From: Typhlomys cinereus
Taxonomy: Eukaryota; Chordata; Mammalia; Rodentia; Platacanthomyidae
Assembly: GCA_023101885.1 (NCBI GenBank)
Contig: JALPQD010000101.1
Span: 4,590,600-4,654,599, forward strand
Direction of reading: 5' to 3'
Length of the DNA stretch: 64,000 bases
The position numbers and the translations under genes were made by a program. Positions within the stretch are counted from its first letter, which is position 1, and each line of letters begins with the position of its first letter. The notes under the pieces were generated by a model. The model saw nothing but the letters and a program-made list of their open reading frames with translations. It did no database searches and was not told where the DNA came from. Shown here piece by piece: positions 24,700 through 35,280 of this stretch.

Positions 24700-25435
24700 A
24701 CAGCTAGTAAACATGGGGAAATTTCTTTTTGAAATGTGTATCACCAGCCTAGGGAAGGATCAACATGCAAATTACAGTTTCCACTGACCATCTGCCACCT
24801 TTGCCTCAATCCTTGGTAAATCATGGCCATCTCCACAGTCTGAGAAGAGCAGGGCCCCTGTAAGAAATGAAGGGAGGTAGGGTCTACACGCAGAACAGGA
24901 AAGTTGGCTTGGCTGAGTTCCATTCAGTAAGCATGTCTGTGGGGGGTGATTCTGCACCTGAAAGTGCACTTTCCTCTGAGAAACAGGGGCAGCAGTAGAG
25001 GCAAGAAACGATGCCTAACTCAGGAGGAACTCTTCCCAGCATGGGAGGAATGTCGTTACGGTAGGCACTCTGGAAATCAGCCTAGAGGAACCTCAAAAGC
25101 TGAAACCAGAACTACAGGATAGTTACATCTCTGAATGTGTACCCGAAGCACTCTTAGTCAACAAGCCCCAGAGATACCTGCACATCCGGGTTTACTGCTG
25201 TGCTCTCACAATCATCAAGATAGGGAATCAGTCTAGATGTCCAGCCATGGGTGAATGGATAAAGAAAATATGAAATACACACGCTGCATGCACTCATGCA
25301 CACGCATGCGCGCGCGCTAAATGTAAGTTCATTCTGTCATAAAGAAGAATGAAAATGTCATTTGCAGGAAAATGGATGAAAATGAAGGACATTATGTTAA
25401 GAAAAATAGCCTAAATTCAGAAAGACAAATACTAT
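24695..25435. other. Intergenic DNA, no gene seen
   Basis: Unique sequence. An alternating purine-pyrimidine patch near 25280-25318 ('gcacacgcatgcgcgcgcgc') could favour Z-DNA. A region near 25200-25430 resembles old L1 text ('gtgaatggataaagaaaata'). Confidence 0.45.
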
Positions 25436-25835
25436 TGTGATAATTAATCCTGGGTGTCAACTTGACACACCTGGCATTAATTAAGATCAGCTGAGACCAC
25501 CTGAAGAGATTATTTGGGCAATACAAAGACCAGTTCTAGATCTGACTGGAATCTCCCTAGATTTCAGTGGAACCTCCCAGTATAGGACCAGATAAAGGGA
25601 ACCACAGAACAGAAGACTGAGAAGAAGAGAGACTCTCTAGGAATTTCCAACCTTCGGCCGTCACCTGTTAGCCTACTGGGTGTCTTCAGTGATGTAGCCC
25701 GACACCGGCTTCAGCCACCAGCCATGTCACCTCCACCATGGCTGGAACTGTAAGCCGAATAAATTTCCTTTTCTCCCTTAAGTTGTTCCACTTTAGATGT
25801 TGTCTCACAGCAATAGTTAAGAGTAACCAATTACA
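25436..25835 (+). mobile_element. Solo ERVL-like LTR, second subfamily
   Basis: It begins tgtgataattaatcctgggt and continues with gtcaacttgacacacctggc. It includes ctgtaagccgaataaatttc and ends gagtaaccaattaca. The TG...CA ends, the 'gtcaacttgac' motif and the AATAAA-type signal fit an ERVL/MLT2-type LTR of about 400 bp. It is distinct from family A. No clean target-site duplication was seen. Confidence 0.6.
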
Positions 25836-26246
25836 ATCACATTTCTGTCCTATGAAGAATATATGTAGAGAGAGATACAGAAAGGAAGACCACACAGAAA
25901 GGAAGACCACTTTGGAAGAGGTGGGGAACCCATGGGAGTAGCAAAGGTAGATGAGAGGGTAACGTGGTAGTTGCTACACATGTATGGTAATGTTATGACA
26001 AAATGTTGCTGCTGAAAGGAGCCATGGCAGGGTGATCTGAGCTCAGCAGCCAGGAGAAGGAGAAAGGGCCAGATGTCTGGAACAAGCAGGGAACCCCAAC
26101 AAGGGAAGCCAGCCAGACTCTTAAACAAGCAGACATGCCCACACGCCTGGGCCCTGTGCTGAAGGCATGATGATTAAAAAAAAACTCTTGTCTTACATCA
26201 TCGCCTCCAGCTGAATCTATACCAGGCCAAAATGACTTAGTAACTC

Positions 26247-26400
26247 TTGCCAGGCCTGGTGGTATAATCCTATCCACTTTGGAGGCTAAGGTGTGAAGAC
26301 TTTAAGTTCAAGGCCTGTCTGGGATAGAGAATGACCACAAGGTCAACGTGGGCAACTTAGTGAAACCCTGTCTCAAATTTTAAAAAAATTACAAAAAAGT
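26247..26400 (+). repeat. B1-type SINE
   Basis: 'gccaggcctggtggtataat' gives the 7SL-like start. It is followed by 'caaggcctgtctgggatag', 'gggcaacttagtgaaaccct', 'gtctcaa' and an A-rich tail. Confidence 0.8.
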
Positions 26401-26404
26401 AAAA

Positions 26405-26670
26405 TAAAATAAAGCAAATGAGGGACAGCTTCTGCCTTGCAAGTAGAAGTCCCTGATCCCAGATCCCACATAAAAATGCCAGGCAGAAATGGCAGCAGCC
26501 TGAATTTCTGGCCCTGGAAAGTGGAGCCTGGGAAACTCCAGAGCAAATCAAAAATGTGATAGAACAATCCAGGATGGTCTCCAAAGTCACCCTTGGGCCT
26601 CCACGGGTATGTCTGATACACACAGACCATACAACACCCTGATACATACAAACAAACCACACACATACAC
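26405..26670 (+). repeat. Composite tRNA/B1-like SINE
   Basis: The head is damaged, but 'cccagatcccacataaaaat', 'gccaggcagaaatggcagca', 'gagcaaatcaaaaatgtgat', 'gaacaatccaggatggtctc' and 'gggcctccacgggta' follow in consensus order. A poly-A run closes the unit at about 26685-26702. Confidence 0.8.
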
Positions 26671-26704
26671 ATTCAAGCCTATGCTAAAAAAAAAAAAAAA
26701 AAGC

Positions 26705-26780
26705 AAATGTGGTCTGAGGTATAGCTCAGCGATGGAACACTTACTTAGCTTGTACAAAGTCCCCAGAATCTAAAAAAAAT
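26705..26780 (+). repeat. ID element
   Basis: 'ggtctgaggtatagctcagc', 'acacttacttagcttg' and 'agtccccagaatc' are followed by an A-run. This is the short layout of an ID SINE. Confidence 0.65.
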
Positions 26781-27307
26781 TGTGTAATTCAACAACAACC
26801 TTTTAGTCAGCTAACATAGTCAACCCAAAAGTTCAGAGAAAAAGCACACTGCAGAGGGTGATGTTGTGGTTTACAGTAGGAAAACAGCATTCTGAATTAT
26901 TTATATTGAGATGGTTCTAAATAAACACATAAGAACCATATATATATACATATCACATAATTTATATGTAAATGTGTGTGTGTGTATCACACATTATATA
27001 CATACACATGTGTGTATATATCTCCTTTGTCTTCTCTCTTCCTAGGACAGAACATCTTTTGTTGTTTGTAACAAGCCCTCTCTGAGTTTATGTGATGACA
27101 CCTCTCAGAGTAGAGGTCTTGTTGCCATAAGAGCTGGCCATATATTAGAGAGAATTGGAACTTCTAGAGCCTTGACAACCTCCCTTTCCCCTGTCCTGTC
27201 CCACCTCCTCCTGCCAATTTGGAAGAAAGGTTGCAAGTGACTTCATCCCCATTGACCTAAGTCAATCAGTCACACCTACATCATGATTTCTTCGTAAAAC
27301 CCAATGG

Positions 27308-27628
27308 AGTTGGCTGGAGAGATGGTTCAGGGTTTAAAACCTTTACCTTGCAAGCAAAAGAACCTGAGTTCAGACCCACAGATTCCATGTAAAAATGCCA
27401 AGTGCATATGATGGCCTGCAATTCCAGCCCTAGAAGACAAAGTCTGGGAACCCCCAAATCCAGGATGATTCCTGTTGTTACCTTGGGCCTCCACAGGCAC
27501 GCACATTCAAATGCCCTCTTGTACTCATTCATATATATGTGTATATATCCACTTACATGCGGAACACACACAAGCACACAGACACACACAGACACACACA
27601 GACACACACACACACACACACACACACA
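27308..27628 (+). repeat. Composite tRNA/B1-like SINE with a (CA)n tail
   Basis: A near-complete copy. The head 'gttggctggagagatggttc' and 'gcaagcaaaagaacctgagt' is followed by 'tcagacccacagattccatg' and the B1-like 'ggcctgcaattccagccct'. Then come 'atccaggatgattcctgttg', 'gggcctccacaggcac' and CA/GACA repeats to 27628. Confidence 0.85.
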
Positions 27629-28929
27629 GGAGATTTCAGGGCTTCCAGCCAGGTAAGAGCACAGGAAAGGTGGGGTGGTGATGGGCCCAGTGTCACGAGC
27701 AGAGCTGCACCCCATCCCGTGCTCTGTCCTCAGCACTCCTCATCTGACTGCTTCAGTTGCATCTGAGCACCCCAAGCTCTGTGGGCTGTTTTAGTGAATC
27801 ATCAAACCCAAGAGGGGTGCTGGCACCTCTCACTTAAGACGGTGGACCAGAAGCATGACAGATGGCCATCTGGGCCCCAGAATGCCCTTGGGAGGAAGCA
27901 GTTCTGAGGGCCTGGGTCCTGTCCAGTGGTCTCCACAGCCTCCTGTCGGATAGTGTCCCTCTAATTGGGGTCTGCTGAGAACTGCGTGATACAATAAAAG
28001 ACACCTGCACATTTGGGGCCTGGAGGTTCTTTGTGTGACTAGTGAGGCAAAAAAGTATTTTCCCTCTATTTTCCCTCTACTCTCATTTTGAATGGGATTA
28101 AAACTGTGTGGGGTCACAGAGCAGGAGATGGACAGGTGCAGCATCATGCAAAAGTGGTGACAGTCACATCGAGCGGCAAACCAGGCCTGGAACCTGGGCT
28201 GGCTCCTGAGCTGTGTCTCCCTGTGCATGCTGGCTGAGGGGATCAAGACAAAAAGTTAACAGTCAGGGAGATAACACACTAGAAAGGGGGACAAGCTATG
28301 TCTATCAAAACTCCTGCACCTTACACACACGGCCTGGCTCCGCCCCAGCCTGAGTACTTTAGGAAATTCTTGGATGAACGGATGGATATAAAATTGGCGT
28401 ATGTTCAATGGCAAGGACATTACCTCTCATCAGGGTCTCAAAGGAAATTTGTCTCATCATTCTAGACAAAGGAAAACATGCCAGGGCTTGTAAGTAGCTG
28501 TCAATCTTTCCAGTGCGCAGAGCCTGTCAATCACAGTTGCAGTCTGAGAGGAACTCACAAACATCTACACATAAATGTTTCTACTTTGTTTTTACTCTAG
28601 GCAACTTCTTCCCAGGTAGTGTCAGTGATAGAAAGACATAAAAGGTGCCTCCCAAAAGCAAGCAGGGAATTCACCAGGTCATTCCTAATCACACAGATTC
28701 ATCAACATTCTTTTAAGTATTGTGTGCACATGTTACACATGTTGCTCTGGCACTTTCTAAACCACATGACTTTCAGTGAAATGGCAAAATTTCATTAGCA
28801 GGGCAGCCTCATCTGCATTGAAGAGAATGCCTGAATCAGAGGAAGGGTTAGCTTGACTCCTGACCTACTTGGTCTATCAAAACCCATCCATGGTTAGAAA
28901 CTGTCGGGGAAGACTATCAATATGCAGGC
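27629..28929. other. Intergenic DNA, no gene seen
   Basis: Unique-looking sequence without repeats that I recognise or convincing coding potential. Confidence 0.5.
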
Positions 28930-29315
28930 ACACATGGGGGTGTATTGGTGTGTTCTAAGGTGTCATGGTGTGACTGTGAATGCTCCCCCAGAGGCTCCCC
29001 ACACCCCCTTAGGTGGTGTTAATGTTAGAGAAGGTCGTGGCACTTTTAGGAGGTGGGACCTTCTGGAAGACAGCAAGTCACAGGGAGATGGCTTTAAGGT
29101 GTGGTGACCCAACTCTGCTTTTGCAGTTTGCTCTTGTTCTCTCTGCCTCCATGATGTCTCCAGTGACCTGAGTCAGTCACCTTCAGCTTCTGCCGCCTGC
29201 TGTTTCTTTTCTGCCATAATGGACCGTATTCCCTCTGGAACCATAAACCAAATAAAATCTTCCTTTCTCCCTTGTCATGTATGAGTATTGTCTCACAGCA
29301 GGAAAAAAAAAAAAA
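28930..29315 (+). repeat. Rodent interspersed repeat or LTR, family D
   Basis: It shares its order of motifs with 50905-51275: 'aggaggtg', 'aaggtgtggtgacc', 'ataatggaccgtattccctc', 'ggaaccataaaccaaataaa' and 'attgtctcacagcag', with an AATAAA-type signal before the end. Two copies in one orientation support a repeat family. An A-run follows at 29304-29318. Confidence 0.65.
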
Positions 29316-29554
29316 AAGAAGTAACTACAACACACGGAAATAAGTCCTGTGGTTTCAGGAACCGAGAAGTCCCAGCATCAGCAGTTGGCAAGGTGGAGAC
29401 CTAGCAGGTCCCAGGGTGTGGCTCTGAGAGGTGGTGGTGGGGGGGTTGGGAATATAAACTCAAGGCAGAGTCCCAGTCCAGAAGCAGAAGTGCACTTGGA
29501 CAGGCAATGTTCCCTGCTTCAGTTCTGTTTTATGCAGACCTAGCTGGAAAGGAT

Positions 29555-29957
29555 ACTCTGCCCTATTTCTTTTTTTTTTTTTTTTGCAATTTTTTAATAC
29601 ATTTTTTATTATTTCCGCTCATACAAACTTAATAGGTAGACCAGTTTCCTCCCTCCCTCCTCCTCCCCCCGAACCCCCTGCTTCCCTTTCCTCCCTCCCC
29701 ATCCCCCAGCGCCTCCCCCCCATTTCCCAGAGAGTCCTTTCTTGTGTATGCCTAACTCTCCTCTGGGTCCTCCTCTCCGATGAAGTACAAGGACCCAGTG
29801 GCATTTTCCTGAACGCTTTCTCGTGTTCCCCTTAAGCACAGGAACACTACTGTGGCTGTCAATCCCTTGCCTCCAAGGATCTTGGTGCCTTTAGCTGATG
29901 CTAGACTTTGTGAGGTCAACAGTGTGTTGGACATTGCGCAGACTCTGCCCTATTTCT
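29555..29957 (-). mobile_element. 5'-truncated L1 3' end with a 16-bp target-site duplication
   Basis: The insert at 29571-29941 is inverted. Poly-T at 29571-29585 is the poly-A tail. It is followed, on the minus strand read backwards, by a G-rich 3' UTR whose plus strand reads ccctccctcctcctcccccc. The 16-mer actctgccctatttct occurs exactly at 29555-29570 and again at 29942-29957, a perfect target-site duplication. The tail, the duplication and 5' truncation are hallmarks of target-primed L1 insertion, and the perfect duplication suggests a fairly recent event. No coding part of ORF2 remains. Confidence 0.88.
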
Positions 29958-29999
29958 GATTCAAATATTCACCCACATATTCACACTCGGAATAATGCT

Positions 30000-30780
30000 T
30001 AGCCAACTCGGCTACTTAGACACACATATCAACTTGATGATGAAGATTGAGCTCAGGACGCATCTGTGAGGAACTGGTGGTTAAGGGGCTGGAGAGATGG
30101 CTCAAGGGTAAAGCCTCTGCTTTGTAAGCAGAAGGACCCAAGTGTGGATCTCAGATTCCATGCGAAAATGCCAGGCAGAAATAGTGGTAGCCTGCATTTC
30201 CAATCCTGGAGGCAGAACCCTAGAGCAAAGCCAAAAAGGAAGTAGAGCAATCCAAGATGATTCCTGAAGTCACCCTTGGGTCTCCAAAGACACACATGGC
30301 GTCCTCTTATACACATAGATACACATTCATGCACATTCATAGACACACACACACACACATGCACAAACACACATGCAAAAAAACTAATAAATTAAAAAAT
30401 ACATTTAAAGAAAAGAATTTATGGTTAAGACAACAGCTAAGCAAGCCTACAGGAGAGGGAGACCCAGCCCATAGTGGGTAGGACCATTCCCTTCGTAGGT
30501 GGATAAATGGACCAATCTGGTTCAGTGGGTTGGCATTCTTCAGCACACTTGGACAGACTAACAGTCTTGCAAGTGAAGTTCGTCCCTCTCTCAGCAATCT
30601 CTGTGGACATGCTGGTGGCTGTTCCCTTGGCTCCTGGTGTTGATATGTGCTCTCCTGCCAAGCTGGACTACCAATTGTAATGGAGAATCATAAGAAAGAA
30701 TAAAACCCCTTTGTTCCCTTAAGCTCTTTGGTCATGAATTTATCAGTAACATGTAGACAAACTGCAACACTAACTATCCG
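30000..30780 (+). mobile_element. Solo ERVL-like LTR (family A) interrupted by a SINE
   Basis: The left part (about 30005-30085) has 'acacatatcaacttgatgat' and 'gagctcaggacgcatctgtg'. The right part (30422-30776) continues in family A order with 'gagacccagcccatagtggg', 'ctctcagcaatctctgtgga', 'tctcctgccaagctggacta', 'aataaaacccctttgttccc' and 'aactgcaacac'. The SINE at 30086-30421 splits it. Confidence 0.78.
30086..30421 (+). repeat. Composite tRNA/B1-like SINE with a target-site duplication
   Basis: A full copy from 'gggctggagagatggctcaa' to a CA and A-rich tail. The direct repeat tggttaag is present at 30078-30085 and 30422-30429. This marks the insertion into the LTR and fixes the unit length at about 336 bp. 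Confidence 0.88.
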
Positions 30781-30924
30781 GGCGTCCCATCATTCAGTCA
30801 AGACACATGGAACCTGTTTACTCTCGGACCCAGAGAAAGAAGATCTGCTTCCTCTTCCATGCACCCTCAACTTCATCTTTTAACAGAATATGCATGAGAG
30901 TACCCCACTTGAAAGCAGGAATGT

Positions 30925-31250
30925 TCATTTGTCTTCCGTTACTATAACAAAATGTCCAAGCTGACCAAGTTACAAAGAGGAAAGGTTTGTTTCCATTCAC
31001 AATCTGGGAAATTTCTGGCTATGGCGGCCCTACTGTTTTGTGCCTGTTGTGAAGCAGCCTATCGTGACAGTGGGATCAAGCCGTTCCCTTCTTGATGGGA
31101 TCTTGAAGACAGGAAGAGGAGACCAGGGCCCTGCTATCCCTTCAAGCGAGCAGCCCACAGGCTCTCTTAGGCACCACCTTATCGAGGTTCTGCCGCATCC
31201 CAGGAGCCACTCTGGGAAAGACCCTCTGGGGATGTTGAAGAACTAAAGTA
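30925..31250 (+). repeat. Diverged rodent interspersed repeat, family C-like
   Basis: 'gtcttccgttactataacaa', 'aatgtccaagctgaccaagt' and 'gaggaaaggtttgtttccat' resemble the head of the 15.0-kb and 18.1-kb copies. The rest is heavily diverged. Confidence 0.45.
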
Positions 31251-31283
31251 CCACAGGTCAGCAAAGACAAAAAAAGTGGACTG

Positions 31284-31525
31284 TGGCCTGGGGAGATGGT
31301 CAGGGGTTAATGCCTTTGCCTCGCAAGCAAAGGGACCTGAGTTCAGATCCCCAGATCCCAAGTAAAAATGCCAGTAATTACAGTCCTGGAAGACAGCCTG
31401 GGAGACCCCAGAACAAAGCAATAAGGAGTTAAACCAGTCCAGGATGATTGGCAATGTTACCCTTGAGCCTCCACAGGCACACAAACCCAAGGGTCCTTTT
31501 GTTGTCTTTCTCTCTCACATACACA

Positions 31526-31581
<56 letters not shown>

Positions 31582-31582
31582 C
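31284..31582 (+). repeat. Composite tRNA/B1-like SINE with a long (CA)n tail
   Basis: The head 'ggcctggggagatggtcagg' and 'cctgagttcagatcccca' is followed by 'aaaatgccagtaattacagt', 'gcaataaggagtta', 'agtccaggatgattggcaat' and 'gagcctccacaggcacacaa'. A CA run of about 65 bases follows. Confidence 0.85.
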
Positions 31583-31600
31583 CATGAAAAAATGTGGGCT

Positions 31601-31680
31601 GCAGACAGAGCTTAGTGGTAGAGCACTTGTCTAGCTTGTGTGAGGCCCTGTGTTTAAGTCCCAGCACTGCACAAAAAAGC
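31601..31680 (+). repeat. ID element
   Basis: 'ggctgcagacagagcttagt', 'ggtagagcacttgtctagct' and 'aggccctgtgtttaagtccc' end in an A-rich run. This is the standard ID layout. Confidence 0.8.
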
Positions 31681-31699
31681 TGAAATAAAGAGAGAGAGA

Positions 31700-32130
31700 G
31701 AGACAGGAAGTGTGCTCTGGAGCGGCAAGGGCTTTAACTACTGAAGCATCTCTCAGCCCCAGGAAGTACGCTGTTGCAAGTCACCTACAGCCTGTGTGGG
31801 AAAAGCTGCTGATGTGATGGGAGGGAAACAAGCTTACAGATCAAAGGGAGCAGAACCTTGCAGCAAGGATTCTCTGAAACTGGACGCAAACGCAACCCAA
31901 ATGGCCCCAGTCCCCACACGAGTGAGCTGGTTCAAATCACGGATAATCCCAGGGAGGAGACCGTCTTAGACACTACGCTGGGGTTCACCAGGTACTGTCG
32001 CCAGCCCCTCCGGTCTGCTTTCCTCGGCACTGGCTACAATCCCAGTCTGTCCCGCTGGGACAACAGGATGGCAGCCAGCGATTGCAGGCTCATATTCTCC
32101 AGAGGGCACACTCAGAAGTTCAAACGGAAG

Positions 32131-32132
<2 letters not shown>
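31700..32132. other. Intergenic DNA, no gene seen
   Basis: Unique-looking sequence with a short GA run at 31690-31702 and no coding support. Confidence 0.5.
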
Positions 32133-32175
<43 letters not shown>

Positions 32176-32416
32176 GGCACGTGAGTGTGCGTGCCTATGG
32201 ATGCCCAAGTGTGACGTCAGGAATCATCCTGGATTGCTCTACTTCCTTACTGCTTTGCTCTGGGGTTTCCCAGGCTCTGCCTTCCAGGGCTAGAATTACA
32301 GGCTGCCACCATATCTGCTTAGCATTTTTTCTCCATCGGATCTGGGAATCCAAATTCAGCTCCTTTTGCTTGCCAGACAAAGGCTTCAACCCCTGAGCCA
32401 TGTCCCCAGCCCCAAG
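32133..32416 (-). repeat. Composite tRNA/B1-like SINE with a (TG)n tail
   Basis: A well-preserved inverted copy. The TG run is followed by 'gcctatggatgcccaagtgt', 'gacgtcaggaatcatcctgg', 'attgctctacttccttactg', 'ttacaggctgccaccatatc' and the head 'cccctgagccatgtccccag'. It is a good reference copy for the family. Confidence 0.9.
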
Positions 32417-32447
32417 TGGGAAGTCTCAAGCACAACAGCCAAGATCA

Positions 32448-32720
32448 ATAATTGGTGACTCAGTGGCTGAAGCACTTGCAAGAGTTTAGAGCCCCAGATC
32501 TCACGTAATATGCCAGGTGTGTGGAGCTGCCTGCAACCCAACCCGAGAGCAGAGCCTAGAAATCTCCAGAGCTAGCCGGCTAGTCAGACCGTCCTACCAG
32601 TGAGTTCTGGATTTGATTCGAGACCCTATCTCAAAAGAATAAAGTGGAAGAACGATGGAGGATGATTCTCAATATCAACCTAAGCCCCCCCCCACATGCC
32701 CTTATATCCACACATGTGTC
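32448..32720 (+). repeat. Diverged tRNA-derived or B1-containing SINE
   Basis: 'attggtgactcagtggctga', 'agcacttgcaagagtttaga' and 'gccccagatctcacgtaata' form the head. 'gagctgcctgcaacccaacc' and 'cgagaccctatctcaaaaga' look B1-like and the unit ends A-rich. Confidence 0.55.
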
Positions 32721-33650
32721 CCTCTCACATGCATGAAAATGATAAACTGATAAAAAATCAGTAGCTTGAACATGTGCCCAGTTCTGATAGATCCCTGTGG
32801 CCAAGAGGACATTGTTCAATTGTTCAAATGCCCATTGATCAGTCTCTTGTGGTGAAAACTTGAAAACTGAGTGTTTAGTTAATGACCCAGGAGCTTCGTT
32901 CCAACCCCATCACCTTACTTCCTTAACAACTCCCACCAACTCGTCAGCGACATTTGAGGCCTTAAAAGGACAGCCATGCCTGAGTAAGTCCTCTCTCTCT
33001 CTCTCCCCTCTCTTAGGTTCTTCCCCATTGCGTCCTCTCTGCCTCCCCACCCTCAGTGTCCCCCCCCCATACTGTTCATAGCAGCTCTCTTCCTACCCTC
33101 CCGTCCTCTCCATCTTTGAGTTGTCTCTTCTGTTTAAGGTGAAACTATGGTTTCCTAGGTCCTCAACGCTAACAAACATGTATTTAAGTCTCTCCCTCGT
33201 GCTAGTCTTTATTAACAGGTCCCCACATGGCCCCTATGCTTTGTCCAGGTCCCTATGGATTGATTCCCTTTCCATTTTAACCTATCACAAGGCATATATC
33301 ACCTGTCCTCCTCACCAAGAGCCACCAAGGGGAAGTTCCGCCCCAGGAATTTGGGGGTGAGTTTAAAGAAGAGACACGGATGGAAAGCTCAGGGTCTCAT
33401 TGGTTAGCTAGATTTTTTAAAAATCACACAAGTGATTGGGGGGGGTGACGTTTGCCCCCAAGGTGGAGGAAATCCTTTTGGTTTTCACAGCTGGGTGGTG
33501 GGGGTTGGGTGGGCTGGAGTTCAAGGGAGTGGCCAAGTAAGATCCTACACACACAGGACAGTGTCCCCAACAAAAAGATTATTTGGTGTCGAATGTGAAG
33601 AGGATGAAAAGTTCTGTTCTATGACAAAGACTGCAGCCAAGGGAGTTGTG
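32721..33650. other. Intergenic DNA, no gene seen
   Basis: Contains a TC run (32990-33008), a C run (33060-33068) and unique sequence. No exon was recognised. Confidence 0.5.
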
Positions 33651-33744
33651 AGTGACTCTTACCTCCCATGCCGGTGCTAGGGGGGGCTGAGGCAGAAGGA
33701 TTGCTGAGGGGTCAAGGTCAGACTGGACCACAGGCAGAGACTGC

Positions 33745-33748
33745 AAAG

Positions 33749-33817
<69 letters not shown>

Positions 33818-34003
33818 AGGAAGAGAAAAAATGAGAAAATGAGAGGGGGAAAGAGAGAAAAGGAGAGAAAAGAGAGAGACAGAGAGGAAGAATGAAAGAG
33901 GAAGAGAAGAAAAAGAGAAAGAACGAGAGAGGAAAAGAGAGAGCAGGAGAGAATGAGGGAAACAGAGAGAGGAAGAGAGAGAGGATGAGAAAGAGAGAGA
34001 GAG
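33745..34003. repeat. Long homopurine tract, (GA)n then degenerate GA/GGA/GAAA
   Basis: About 60 bases of pure GA (to 33812) continue into about 190 further bases that are nearly all A or G. It follows a B1-like fragment (about 33655-33745). Mirror-like purine tracts of this length can form intramolecular triplex DNA. Ser-Leu or Arg-Glu-rich open frames here are artefacts. Confidence 0.95.
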
Positions 34004-34950
34004 TCGTGCAGGTGCAGGGAGCATGTCTTGCCTTGTGGCCTGTGCACAGCTGTTGATGTCACAGGACAGGAACAAGACCTGAATCTGCCCTGCATCTAGT
34101 CTGCTTCCCGCTGCTCTGCAGCGAAACCCAGACAGCGGAATGGCAGTCACTTCAGAGACCGTTTTCATCTAAAGCAATTAGGTGGGAAACTCCTAGGGCA
34201 CGTTCTGTGAATCCAGATTACAGGCTGTAGAGAGACCACAGACAGTGAATGCCGGCTGCGATTGCTTTGGCCTCAGCTTAGCTCCCGCTGTGCTCAGGAG
34301 ACGCGGCCTGCCCATCTGACCTTCTTACTGTCCTTATTTCATCCGTGGTGGCTGGTGAAGTGGCGTCTGGGTCAGAGCTTGTGGAGAAGATTCTTGGCTC
34401 CCAGGGGTACCCTGTGGGACGTGCACTATAGGAAGAGAGGTAAAGGATGCTGCCTGTCTCCTTCATGGTGGTGGTTAGGATGTTTCTGGATGCCCAGGGC
34501 TGAAAACCCACTCATTGGGTTTTAGTGATGACGTATTATCTCAATGCACAGGAAGCTTGGAGGTTCTGGTTCTATTTTGCTATGGGTCTCATTCCACTCA
34601 AGACTTAGTGGGGCCAAGTCACATGCCCATCCGCAAGCCAATTCCTTACAACTGAAATGGAATCATACTGGTTGGATTAGAAGTCCAGGATCACTCTCAG
34701 ATCAGAGTAGACGGGGATGTCCAGCCAATGATCTCTGTTCCCATTTAACAGAAAGTAGATGTTGTTCCTTCCTGATATGTTTCTGCGTTTGGGTAATATG
34801 GAATTCACAAGGATGTGGGTTGTCCATTGGGTTTTTCCCAGGACAAGGTGAGATCACAGTGACGACTGGTCATGAATGAAGAACTCACTCCTAGCAGCTC
34901 CCAGAAGTGGGAGAGGCAGGTGTTTCTCCCCCTGTGATGATGAGATAGTT
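34004..34950. other. Intergenic DNA, no gene seen
   Basis: Unique sequence without recognised repeats; open frames lack support. Confidence 0.5.
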
Positions 34951-34954
34951 CTTC

Positions 34955-35110
34955 AAGCTGGATGTAGTATTCATCTGGGATCCCAGAACTTGGGAAGTGA
35001 AGGCAGGAGGATTGGGATGGAGGTCATCCTTTGCTATATAATATGTGAGTTCCAGGCAAACTGGGGTTATAAATGATTCTGCTTTGAAACAAAACAAAAC
35101 AAAAAATGAC
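34955..35110 (+). repeat. B1-type SINE
   Basis: 'ctggatgtagtattcatctg', 'ggatcccagaacttgggaag' and 'gaaggcaggaggattgggat' are followed by 'gagttccaggcaaactgggg' and an AAAC-rich tail. CAAC/CAAG-type repeats follow to about 35165. Confidence 0.75.
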
Positions 35111-35280
35111 AACTAAGCAACCAACCAACCAAGCAAGTGACCAAACAACAATCAAGCAACCAAGACAAGGGAACAGGCCTATCAGGACATGTATAGGTTC
35201 TCTTGTGGCTGGGTGGGATGTTTTGCACAATAGTGAGTGTATCATTTAGTTACTAGTGAGATACCTTCTGGAATGTTCTG

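Noticed and set aside
30086..30160. tRNA-like sequences with A and B boxes at SINE heads
   Set aside because: They are degenerate, followed by SINE bodies, and do not fold as functional tRNAs by inspection.
33668..34168. Ser-Leu and Arg-Glu-rich frames over the purine tract
   Set aside because: Translation artefact of GA repeats.
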